Source: Dendrophyllia cribrosa (taxonomy: Eukaryota; Cnidaria; Anthozoa; Scleractinia; Dendrophylliidae). From it: 64,000 bases of DNA. Shown piece after piece: positions 21,250 through 32,642 of the stretch. Position 1 is the stretch's first letter. Each line of letters starts with the position of its first letter. The position numbers and the translations under genes are program-made. The notes below the pieces were generated by a model. The model was not told where the DNA came from. It saw only the letters and a list, made by a program, of their open reading frames with translations, and did no database searches. The stretch is taken from the NCBI GenBank assembly GCA_024195265.1, contig JAJLRJ010000007.1, positions 34,460,286 to 34,524,285 of the forward strand, read 5' to 3'.

Positions 21250-24200
21250 CTGCTTTGGGGTCTTCATTTTCAGGTTGATTCTCCTGTCTATGCTGATTAA
21301 CTGCAGACTGGGCCTGACCTCTTAACTGTTCAAACAATTCGGGATTGGACTGTTGCATCTGCTCACCAAACTGCTGGGCACTGACAAAGTAAAAAAAGTG
21401 AAGTACATGTATTTTACCAGTCAAGTTCTGGATGGTAGGCTGTTAGCTGTTTAGGTACCTTATTACACTTCATTTTTGGGACACTTTAATTTCGCGATAT
21501 TTCTATTTGATGTGATTGTAGTGAAAATAAGTGTCGCGAAAATTTGCATGCGCAAAAATGAAGTGACCATACATATAACCTTTAAGTGAAATATAAGCCC
21601 TTTAATAATCGTTCTGAGTCCACTTATTCAATGGCTTCATCCTCCTCATAATCAATCTCCTCTGCACCATGTTCTTTGAGTATTTCGCTCGTACAGTTGT
21701 TGAAATTTCAATTTACGGCTTCCTTATAACTGAGTTCAATGAAATACTTAAACTTTTCAACTGCATGTACAGTTTTTTACGACGACGACTCTCAATCAAA
21801 TAGCGAAGGTATTTAATGATTGATTTATCGACGAAATCGCGAAAATAAAGTGACTCAGTTTCTACAAACTATTTGAAAAAAATCGGGAAAATTATTTTTC
21901 GGGAAATTAAAGTGTCCTGAAAATAAAGTGTAATAAGGTATTATAAGAAACTGTTTTATTTTAGATGCTATAACGTCACCATCCACATGGCATATGGCAG
22001 GTAAACCTGGGCAAATGACATATGGCTTAATGAAATGTGACACTATCTCATTTGGAACAAGGTTAACCCTCACTGGTACACCCGTAGGGTGAAAGAGGCC
22101 ATTGACAACAGACTTCACCCTAACAACATCACAGGGACAAAGGAATTGAAATTCCTGAAGTACCATCAAGACCTCCGAGGGACAGATTCTAAATTTTGAA
22201 AAAATGAGGATCCAAATCCACCAATCGCAAACAACCACAACGATACATAGAATGTTACACATCCAGTTGACTCTGGTGAAGACCAGCAGTAAGCGGTTGA
22301 AACATCGTGATCCACATCTTGAGTGACCATAATTACTGTGCGACAATGATAAAGAAAGCTACTGTACCATTTTAAAACCACCACGATGAATAATAAACAA
22401 TATTTTTTCATGACAAATTAATAGGCCATTTCCGAGTTGCCTTTAGCCTCTCTATCAAAGCGAGGCTAGGTGTGAAACCTCTCATATGAAAATGAGTTTT
22501 CATTCACATGCAAATAAAAATTATTTGCATGTGAATGAAAACTCATTTTCATATGAAAAGTTTCGCACCTAGCCTCGCTTTGATAGAGAGGCTAAAGGCA
22601 ACTCGGAAATGGCCTATTAAACATGTTTACCGTTATGTATACTGGGATCTTTTTCTAATGACATCTGTTTGTCTTATTCATTGATTCTTTTACTTAAACT
22701 TTCCTTAGGATCTCAGGGTGGATTTTATTGTAGAGACATTCAACTGCAATAAATTTAAAGGATAACTTCCATTGTTTGCAACCAACAGATTAACAATAAA
22801 GAGCACTATGGCAATTTAGCTTAATCTACTTACGCTTGAAAAATGCCAGCTGCACCACCAGCACCCCCTGGGGGTCCACCTGAAGCCATCATACTTGACA
22901 TCCTAATAACAAATTATACAAAAATACAGTCTGTGGTCACCAAAATAATAGTCATGGGCACCAAACATACTTATACACAGTCAAACCTCTCCTTGCGCCA
23001 GCGGACACCTTTCTTGGTCCCGAAGGTACCAAAATTCATACAATCCCTACCCCTATAATACAAACACCTCAGTCTATAATATGGACACATTGGTCTGTCC
23101 ATTTGGCATTCATATTAAGGAGGTTTTCCCTTTTTCATAAATGGTGACTGATTAATAATTCATTCATATTGATCCTTGTCAACCCTACTGGCCTCATTGG
23201 CATGTGTAAAATTCAAAAGAATTTCAACTCCCAAATGAGGCCAGCACGGCCAATCAACATACATAAAAAAAGGGTAAAAAACTGACTGCCATTCATGAAG
23301 AAGGCCTATAGATCTGATTTCTATATCATGAAGAATCAATGTACTTCTCTTTTTTGTCAGTACCTTGTACAGGGCTTTCAATAAGCACCGACGGCCGACG
23401 AAAACCGTCGGCTACTTTGCCTGGAGAAGTCAGCTATTTTCCCCACCAAATTGAAGAAATATAAGAAACATTATTCTAAAACTTGTTGATACAGTCAGTT
23501 ACTGTACTCAAACGCACCAGTTGCCTACTTCAATTTTTATTGAAACCCCAGCTGCTTGTACATTACAACCTATCTCAACCAAAGTGGATGAGAATAATAA
23601 TAATAATAATAATAATAAATAATGATTATTTAATAATAATAATAATAATAATTATTATTATTGATACTTACATTTGTTGCACACCTGGATTGCTCATAAA
23701 GTTTTGGGCCTAAAACAACAATAACAGCTATGTAAAATTGATCCTTTAACTCCCAAGATTGCCAAAAATATAAATTCAAGAAAAATCCCAAATTTTATTA
23801 TTTTTGTAAAATATTGAAAAACCAATGGTACCATGCAAAAGTACTGCCAAAGAGGTTTTATTTGAATGGTCACACCATAGGATTTCGTTGACAGACCCAT
23901 AAGTTAGAACAACATCTCTCCTTTCACTTTGAAAGTGAAAGGGTTAAATATTGATTCTTTAAATCATTAAATCAGTGAAATAAAAAACCCTGCTGCAACA
24001 AAATATAACATTAAGATAATTTAAAGGACTGCTTGTACAATGTACATGTAGTTTTGTCAATCCTATTGTAAGTGAATGGCTTAAAATGGGAATTTTACTG
24101 TGTAATTTTCCCGAAACTTTTCTTATTACTTTGAAAATCTTGACATTTTCAAGGATTTTTTCTAAAAAAATTATTTAAAATAATTATTATGAGCAAATTT

Positions 24201-27200
24201 CAGAGTACTACATGTACATGTGTGTTTGTCAGACAAGCTCTATCGATTTAAGGAGTCCATTTATTTGTAGCTAGTTGCATCAATTATTGCTAATAATTAT
24301 GTATGCTAATGAAGTAAAAAACCTTCACAAAGATCCTACTGTAGATGAGATGTTGTTGAATGGCTCAAACACCCGATGGGCTTTTTCAATAATACTCATG
24401 AATGTACATGCCCTTGCCTATTTCACTGACTTACCATATCCATGATTGCAGGGTTTGTCAAAAGAGCACCCAAATCCATTCCTCCCAAATTGGGCAAACC
24501 TGCAATAACAATAAATTATACTTAAGTTGAAGTTGTATAAAACAGGGAAGGTGGGGAGGGAGAGGGGGTGAGGGGAAGTGCCTGTCCCCTTGGGTTCCTC
24601 CCCTCCCCTCCCCAGCAAGGAATCCTTACAAGCATTGTCCTTTTGTGTCATTTTGTAACCCACCTGCAGGTGCTGGTCTTGTTCCTCCTCCTTGCTGGGA
24701 TTCTCTTAATTTTTCCTCCACCTGTGACAAGCTGGTTTGGTAAAATGTGCTGCCTGGCTCCAACTGCAAGGCCTGCCAGTGAATGTCAAATAAAAAAAGA
24801 ACCTCAACCAAAATGTCTTCAGCATAACATTAATTGTTTAATGGTATTGCTTTCCCTAATTGCATTCGCACAATCCTACTCTTGGGTTGGGTGTCCTGTG
24901 TTGCAGCCGGATTGAATTCAGCTTTCCTCTGTTTCTCTGTTTCGACGTTACTTTAGCTCCCCCCCCCCAAAAAAAAAGATTATTTTGTTTTTTTCAGATG
25001 GCAAACCAGGGGGGGGGGAGGGAGGGGGGAACTGGTATCTTTTTTGGCATCTCCCTGAACATTTTCACATACCTTCTTTTGTGCGAATGCATTTTCCTAA
25101 TGGTTGATTACTACTTAAGTAATAAGTGCTAATTTGGGGCAGCTAAAATTGACCCAAAAACATCCCAAGCCTGATGAAATGGGGCAATTTAAGGTAGAAG
25201 TGAACACAAGTCAAAGTTGAAACTGAAGGTCAGAAAAACTTTGGAACATTTTTCCATTGATTAGTTATTTATTAATTGAATTCAAAATTGATACTAATCC
25301 TGGGTTAGCTTAATTGTGCTTTGAACAATCCAGCCCAGACATCTTGACATACATGTACATGTACATCTAAACCACACTTATGAATGGGGTTAGTTTCTAG
25401 AGAAACTGTGGTGCTGCGTCGGTGGGGGGATGAAACACGAGAATTTAGTTTTATTGACTGAGTCGATAAGGTAAATTGACCACTGTAAAAAGATTCAAAT
25501 AGCTGACGTTTCGAGCGCTAGCCCTTCGTATTCGCTCCGACGAAGGGCTAGCGCTCGAAACGTCAGCTATTTGAATCTTTTTACGGTGGTCAATTTACCT
25601 TATCGACTCAGTCGATAAAACTAAATTCTCGTGTTAAACCACACTTAGTTAACCAATGCACCAGAAAACCACGCCTTCACAAATAAAATATCAGACACAT
25701 AAATAAACCAATAAATTAATAAAAAAAACAAGCAGGCGAGACAAAAAACTACATTATTGTACCTCCAGGTTAAGCTACATGTACATGTACAGTACCTTAG
25801 TATAGCATTCCTTAGCCTTCTGGAGATTATTCAAATTGTGATATGATAAACTGCAGGAATTAAAAGAGTCAAAAACAAAATACTGTTAGTAAGAAATTGC
25901 TCACCTACATCTATAATTTATTAATAATATACAAATGTAGCAATTAATGACAATTCCTAAATTGTGACTCTAAGTTAAACTTAATTTGAAATAACTGTTT
26001 GAATACTGCCTCATATCCAATTTTGTTTTCCCCGACCTCTTATGTTTTCAGGCTTGGCTTAATTTTTTTTGTTTGCTGTTTGCCAGTATCCATTTTTATT
26101 ACACAACTAAGATAGTCAGAGGACCAATAACTAAAATCAACCGATCGGAATGCTCTATCCGGTCCAATATTCTCTAAGTATTGAACTGGGAATTGTCCCG
26201 AATGATCTTGCGCGATCCTCTTTTATTAACCAAGCTTGCTCAGGACCGTACTGCGAGAATATCTGCCCCAGTCTGTCTTTTTTGTATGGACCTCACTCCA
26301 CTCGATCCATACTGTCAAGACCTGGGGCTAATATTCTCCCAGTACGGCCCTTACGCTTGGTCAATAAGATATATATATACAGTGTGCATCTTAGTGAAGG
26401 AAGATAATCTCAATCTACCCAGTAGAAGATAGTTATGTAGTCAAGATTGGTTAACATTGTGTGTGACACCTCTACAAAGATGCATGTACATCTGTAAGCT
26501 ATATATTACTGGTTTTAGGTTAAAGTCCAAGTTTCCTATTACATTATGAGCACTTCTGGTTAAATATAAATTAATGTGTCATGTACATTCTACAGTAAAA
26601 TATTAATTGAAACTTGAATGAGTGGACTGGAAAACCCACAACTAGCTCAAGACTTGATTCTCAAGCTAGTCCTGGGCTAAGCTCCGGGATAAGCTCCAGT
26701 AGCGAATTATGATGCAAGTCAAAGCTAGTTTAGAAAATGCAACATTGCAAAACCAATTCCAAGGGAAGGCCAAAATTATTTGAAAGTAAAGAAAGTTGTT
26801 CACAAGTTGCAAACAAAAATGCATTATTTTCAATGCAGCCTTGTGTTTACATGTAGGCACAAAAGTAAACAACACTGAAACCTTGTGTTGCAATACAACC
26901 CTCCCATCCCACATCCTGGGGGTCATGTTCATCAGACCCTCTCATTCAGCTGATCTACAATAATTGTACAGTATATTCATGATCATGAGAGTAATCTTAC
27001 CCCATTCGTCCATAAGCTTTTCCATAATTTGGGTCTAGACTAAGAGCTTTCTGACAGTCCTCTATTGCCTTTTGATGATCACCTATTTTTCCATAAGCTG
27101 CAGCCCTGCATGAGGTAAAGACAAGGAACCATGAATTCAATAAAACCAACTCATTGACACCTCAAATGCCCCAAACAGCCCATGACGGAACTTAGTTCTA

Positions 27201-30200
27201 CCATCTGTGACATCAATCCTTTTTATGACAAAAAATGTCTTTCGTAACTAACTCACACAGAAGGAAGAAATCTTTCGAAAAGTGCCCAAATGAGAGAGAT
27301 CTCATGAATCAGGGTTTTCAATAGGAATTTGTGTAGGCGGCCAAAGTTGAGGAGTAGGTGGAGAAGGCATCACCCCCCCCTGAAAAATTATGAAATTTGG
27401 GCCTCTTAGAATGCATTTCCTGCATTCTGGAGCAAGAATTGTGGTATTTGAACAGAACACAGACATCATTATTTTTGGCTTTTTTATTCAGTGAGAGTAC
27501 ATGAATACTCTAAATTTCTTTTTTATTTTCTTCTTGCCAATATTATAGTGATAAATCACTGATTGTTTCAGTATCTGTTTTAATTCACTTGTGGCGAATG
27601 TTTGTCATGTTATTCGTAAAATTTGGGGTAATTTCCAAAGTAGGCGGCGAGTTCACATGAAATAGCCGCCGAAACTCGCCGGCTGCTGGCTCTTATTGAA
27701 AACCCTGATGAATTGGGCAGAGTTAGACACAAAAAGCCTATCAGATTTGAATGGCAAAATAGAAGGAAAATCTAAGTGTTCCTACCACTTGCCACCTTCT
27801 TGTTAAAAAAATTTCACTTTCTTCAGTATTTTCTGGGAAACAAAGTCTAGTGAAAGGCCAACAATGAGGGAAAAAAGGAAACAGAACGAAAAAGAACGGG
27901 AGTAAAATGAAGAAAAGGAAGAGTCAAGCTTATTAATTTTTTTTGCTTTGTGTACATGTATATGCCTGAAACCAAAAATCGATATACACTGTACTTGCCC
28001 TAGAATGAAAGGAAATGAAGTTTAGTTTTCAGGTTGCAAACAATGTTTTGGATACTTTGCTTGCAATTTGTCTTCACAACAGTCAGTACAGTGTAAATGG
28101 CATTAGTGGCTTCAAATAATATCGTCATTTTTTTTGCCAAAACTCTTGGAGTCAATGGGTTAACCCTACATGTATTCAGACAAGGGATGTGTGCGATATA
28201 GAAATTTGACAGTCATCATTTTTAATCCTAGCCTTTGCCAAGGACCATGTTACGCTAAAAGGGACCCGGACGACATATTTTCTCAATTTTGAATTTTCAG
28301 CTTTTTTGCCCACTTCAATCCCTAAATAATATGATGGAAGCGAATAAAGTCCAGAAATAAAAATTATAACTGTAAAAACCGTGCCTTGAATGCACATACC
28401 GCAAGGCTTCTGCCATTTTTAGCAGTTGATTTAAATGCAAATTACTCGAAATCGCATGTCATGTCATCCGGGCCCTTTTTGCGTGACGCGACCCAAATAG
28501 CAATATTGATATTGGCGCTATATAAGTATTATTATTATTAAAAACAAAAAAACAAACCTGTTACAAGGAAACACTGCATTAGCACTGTCCAATTCCATAG
28601 CTTTGCTATAACACTGAATTGCTTCCTGGTATTTCTCTTCTTTCATCAATTGGTTTCCTAATACATGGATCATGGATCATGTTTCAGTGTTTGAGTTTCA
28701 CAATAAGAAGACGAGATGATGCAAGTACAGTTACCTACATGTAACAGGGCAGGTGTTCCTGCACATATGTTCTACCTTTTGAGTCCATGGATAAAATTCC
28801 AAAGTGTGACTATTCAAATGAAAGCTACTCCATAAAACATGTGCATGGTACTTAAATTTGGTGTTTTTTGTTTTTTAATTAATGATTATTTTTTCTTGTT
28901 TTCAGGGCTGTTGCTTTAGGGTTTCTGGTTACACAAGGAAAACAGGTGGCCATACGCTAATTGAAGGCCTCTGGGCAAGAATGTCCTACAGTAAGTGGCT
29001 TTTTGGAAAATTTTCACTGAAATCTTGGATTTTTGGCCTCAAAAGGGACTCACTTGCCAAAATTATGACTGGATCATGTAAATATGACTAAAAGGATTTC
29101 AACCAGGTCAATAGATCTTCTCATCTTTGAACAGAATAAAATTTTATCTTGAAGAGAAAACATTTTTTCAAAGACGTGGATTTTCTTTCCGTTTTGGATC
29201 TGTTTTAAGTACCTTAACATTATAATAAATCATTAATTTGACGAAACTGTGCAGCCTTTTAAAGGCCTAAAACATACAGTTTTAGTAAATGCTGCCAAAA
29301 GTTACTGAGGACATTCTTGCAACAACAACAACGTTTACTTGTACTGTAAATTACAAGAGCTGTATTATGTAATAATATATAAATTAAATACATACAGTAG
29401 CTGGTTACCCAAAATAACTAAAAAGCTAAACTAGTTGGAGGAGGCCTCCAATTCTAAAGGCTGCCCCTAAGCCAGGGAAGAAAAGCAATATATTGTACAT
29501 AAGCCTCATGCATACCTTCTACCTTGAGGTTTTCAGCTTTTGCTCTGTCTTCTTCAGTTGACTGAGCTGCTGTTGATCCTCCTTTACTCTGCAAACATGA
29601 AAACATTAATTTTCATGTCAAACAAGTAGTATCAAATAAACTGAAGTGGAGTCAGCTTGACACTTACACACTACACATGTACGTACATGCAGTGTTCTTA
29701 CCAGACCGCGGCATTGCCGCATTGCCGCACTTTTTCGGGGAATACCGCACTATTATAAGCCCAAGTGGTCCGAAGGCGCAAAGAAGCAAAAAAAAAAAAA
29801 AAGAAAGAAAGAAAGAAAGAGAAAGGGGAGGGGGAAGAAAACATATTACGAACATACATTTCTCTATCATATAAGCCAAAATTTGATTGATTATGGCCTC
29901 TTTAGAAAGCACCCAGAACATTTATTATCTAAGTTTGTTTGGGGTATTTGCTGGAATAAAATGTTGTGACCCGCTTTTCTCCCTCATGACCCCCTTATAG
30001 CTTCTCTATGGGTCCTGTGGACCCCTGCAGTGCAGAAAATCCTGGTAAGAACACTGTATAATGTAAGTACAAGTCTGGAAATAAATGTTCTTGCTTAACA
30101 GTACATGTACACGTACACATGTTCTTCTAAACCTTTATTTTAATAAGATACATTCATGTATCTTAAACAACAATTTTTGCTGGACATGGGCATTTTGGAC

Positions 30201-31101
30201 TTTTTACCCAAGATATGGTACAATACATCAGCATACAGAGGGGGGCATTAGGGTTTGCAGTATTTTGGTTTTAGGCTATTTTTCTTGTGGTAGTCATTTT
30301 GGTACATTTGGTTTCATATCTTGAAGTGCAGAACTGGGGTTTTATCCAGCCCTCGGGTACAATATTATTTGGGTTTTTTAGAGTTTTTAATGTTGATCAA
30401 TCCATATCAATTTTTTGACTGAAGACTAATTAATTTCTTAGGATTTAGCCGCAGCAAAATCCAAATGGCTAGTTCAAAACCAACAGCTGTTGCTTTGGTG
30501 AGATTCTTACTAGGAAATTAACCTTCAGGCAACAAAACAAATTGATCAATGTTAAAAATATCAAATTCACAGCACATGCAAAAAAATGGGCATTTTTTTT
30601 TGCCAAAATTGTCAATTAGGATGTTTTTTCCACTAAGCCCTTCAGTTTGTTGGGTAACAACTAGTGTAATGTTCTAGAAAACATCCATACCCTTCTGGTC
30701 GTTTTTTGGTTAACCCCCCCCCCCCCCCCCCTCTGAAAATTCCAGTTTAGCTTCAATACTGTACTTCACTGTACTGCCAAAATAACACAATTTTGCTTAC
30801 TTAATTTCCATGTTATATATGATTGCCAAATGCCACCAAATATACAATTACAGTAAATTGGATAAAAATATTCCACATGAGAGCAAAACAGAAGCAGTAG
30901 TTTGGAGGAAAAGTGCAGGATTTTCAGTTTCCATTCTGGTGGAATTTTGAGTTTTTTCAGTCGTTATTTTGTCTAAGTTTTAGTTCATATTCATCACTTT
31001 TGGCAATTTTTTCCTCCTTGCTTTTAAGAAGCTTAAAGCAAGCTCCTGGCCATAATCATGAAAACATGATATTTCAGCCATGACACTGTCCCTTTAAGGA
31101 C

Positions 31102-31143
<42 letters not shown>

Positions 31144-32244
31144 CACACTCCATCTCGGGAGAGTATGGATGTTTCCTGGAACTCCACATTTTACATTTAT
31201 GTACAATGAACTACTCTGACATGTACATGTAACATGTTAAAAGTCACAGAACAATTAAATTTTCTTCATACAAAACACAAACCTTAGTTGCATTTTCAAA
31301 TATCTCTTCTAGCGGTTTATCGCACTTGAGACTCTCTACTTGTGAAGCATTGCTTCTGTCTATACCATAAACACTTTCTAAACACTGCACAGAAACTAGA
31401 AAAGAAAGCAATAATTTTTAACTATTTTTATTATTTTAGAAGGTTAGGCTTTACCTTTTAACTCCCAATAATGACCAGCATCAAATTTCTCCTTGTAATT
31501 TCAATGCTTGGTTAATAACAGAGGTCATGAGAATTAAGGATATGATCACTCAAGATGAATTCTTTTGACATTTTAACAACTTTTCCCAACTAGCAATACT
31601 ATAAGAAATGTCTGGGGACAAGAAAACAGAATCTGTATTTCGATCTTGGGAATAAAAACTTTATTAACAGAGGGAAGGAAAGTAACATGTCAAAACACCC
31701 CCAAGACAAAACGCCCCCTACTGGTGTATTCATCTGTATATGTATAAATTTGACATTAGAAAATGAAATATTAAAAAAATATTTATTTTTGTGCAAAAAA
31801 AGTAGAATTAATTTAATAAATCTACTAAAATATTTTATCTCAGAAAAAAAAGACTTCAAATGAACAAAAAAACAACAGAAATTAATGTGTGCTTTGAACT
31901 TTTTTCAAGTAGCGAACTTTGACACTGTAAACGTTTTTACATGTGTAATAATGTACGAGTTTAATTTTTCTAATTATTAAGTTTACATTCACCCGGTGGC
32001 TTATGCTTATAAAGTATGACCATTCAAGTGTTAGCTTGTGAACAATACCCTTCATTCATGGTGTTCGTTTTTTCAGTTTAAATCGAGAACAAAATTGATG
32101 AAACATATTAAATTTTATAAAATGAAAGTCAGTTTTTCACCAACCTTCCAAACTTTCTGCTGAATCACCGGTAACAGCTCCTGACTTCAACTGCGAAGAA
32201 AGATGCTCGATAATTGCGAACGCTAGCCTCTGTGAATTTGACAT
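21250..32244 (-). CDS. SGTA: SGTA/SGTB-like small glutamine-rich TPR co-chaperone
   Basis: The coding exons (minus) are 32145-32244, 31283-31395, 29516-29588, 28558-28657, 27001-27105, 25796-25850, 24664-24772, 24435-24499, 23672-23709, 22834-22902 and 21250-21380. All junctions are GT-AG and all phases agree. The 319 residues compare with about 313 in vertebrate SGTA. Residues 1-60 are the homodimerisation domain that binds UBL4A-type proteins in the BAG6 pathway. Three TPRs span about 92-200, with carboxylate-clamp residues K93, N97, N128, K158 and R162 at canonical spacing, predicting Hsp70/Hsp90 tail binding. Then come Met/Asn/Gly-rich segments (LTNPAIMDM, FMSNPGVQQM) and a Gln-rich tail. 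The protein handles hydrophobic clients in the cytosol before tail-anchored insertion or degradation. The final exon is not located: exon 11 ends at a good donor (GCAG|GTCAG) in phase 1, while read-through would add about 21 residues to a stop at about 21188. SGTA versus SGTB is not resolved. Confidence 0.93.
21456..21940. mobile_element. MITE with TACCTTATTACACTT ends
   Basis: The left end 'taccttattacacttcattt' pairs with the right end 'aaaataaagtgtaataaggta', giving 485 bp. Both sides contain 'aatttcgcg' or 'cgggaaattaaagtg'. It resembles the element at 42249-42720 in MARS1 in ends and AATTTCGCG words. It lies in the last visible intron of the SGT gene. Confidence 0.75.
22422..22616. mobile_element. 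195-bp palindromic MITE (copy 2), TTAA duplication
   Basis: TAGGCCATTTCCGAGTTG...CAACTCGGAAATGGCCTA is almost fully self-complementary and is bordered by TTAA on both sides (22418-22421 and 22617-22620). It is 195 bp, the same length as copy 1. It lies in an SGT intron. Confidence 0.9.
23596..23663. repeat. (TAA)n / (ATT)n microsatellite
   Basis: AATAATAAT runs turn into ATTATTATT, so the array is partly inverted. It lies within an SGT intron, directly next to exon 9 (23672-23709) on its downstream (donor) side. Confidence 0.9.
25387..25635. mobile_element. Palindromic element around GCTAGCGCTCGAAACGTCAGC
   Basis: The stretch 25434-25635 is an almost perfect inverted repeat: 'aacacgagaatttagtttta', 'actgagtcgataaggtaaat', 'gcgctagcccttcg' and back. 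It is preceded by 'gtggtgctgcgtcggtgg'. The diverged relative is at 15291-15567. It lies in an SGT intron, between exons 6 and 7. Confidence 0.85.
26223..26367. repeat. 145-bp inverted repeat in an SGT intron
   Basis: 'ttattaaccaagcttgctc' and 'gaccgtactgcgagaatat' pair with 'atattctcccagtacggcc' and 'acgcttggtcaataa'. 'ctgccccag' faces 'ctggggct'. The overlapping ORFs in two frames are a by-product of the palindrome. Confidence 0.75.
27310..27707. mobile_element. Non-autonomous DNA element, CAGGGTTTTCAATA ends, ATGAAT flanks
   Basis: The left end CAGGGTTTTCAATAGGAA pairs with the right end CTTATTGAAAACCCTG. The direct flank ATGAAT stands on both sides (27304-27309 and 27708-27713). Inside are 'taggcggcc' and 'taggcggcgag...actcgccggc'. 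A truncated relative is at about 23375-23450 ('gggctttcaataagcaccg'). The ends look hAT-like, but the visible duplication is 6 bp. Confidence 0.7.
29690..30056. mobile_element. MITE with CAGTGTTCTTACCAG ends
   Basis: CAGTGTTCTTACCAGACCGC on the left, and CCTGGTAAGAACACTG on the right. The interior has a purine-rich (GAAA)n stretch and 'gcggcattgccgcattgccg'. The ends are hAT-like. It lies in an SGT intron between exons 2 and 3. Confidence 0.75.
30878..31141. mobile_element. Partial reversed copy of the 15568 element, followed by C39
   Basis: 'gctcctggccataatcatga' and 'gacactgtccctttaag' match, reversed, the left end of the 15568-15975 element. The other end is missing. A run of about 39 C (31103-31141) directly follows 'aaggact'. 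Confidence 0.6.
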
Positions 32245-32642
32245 GTTACTTTTGAAGATAATTAAGCGTTAGAACCTCTTAATATTGTAGTTACTAGAGA
32301 AAATTGGGCCTTATTTTGCCAGACACGTTTTCAATTTATTTCCTCTTCCCAAAGATGGCGGACCTCGAATGAGCCTGTAGTGCTAGGGACAGCGGTTACA
32401 CAAATTCGTTTACAGTCTTTCTCGATTTTTTGAGCCCGTAATACAAAACCAGCGGCTATGTACTCGTTCCAGTCTTCTTCAATTATAAAAACCCGGTTTC
32501 ACACGTGAAATTCTTGATCTTGTTGTTGCATCAGATGTTTTGGATCTTTTCCGGGGTCAAATCAAGCGCTTTTCTAACAACTACGATATTAACAAGAGCT
32601 TTACACTGTCGCAGACTCATATCAAGTCAAATTGGTTCAATT
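32245..32642. promoter_or_regulatory. Shared (bidirectional) promoter region of the SGT gene and MARS1
   Basis: The two start codons diverge with 398 bp between them. At about 32353 the sequence AAGATGGCGGAC matches the YY1-type motif common in animal housekeeping promoters. No TATA box is obvious in a suitable place. An in-frame stop at 32439-32441 bounds the MARS1 frame, and an upstream in-frame ATG lies at 32535. Sharing is inferred from spacing and motif. Confidence 0.65.

Noticed and set aside
26150..26432. Two overlapping 83-85 residue ORFs
   Set aside because: Mirror products of a 145-bp inverted repeat in an SGT intron.
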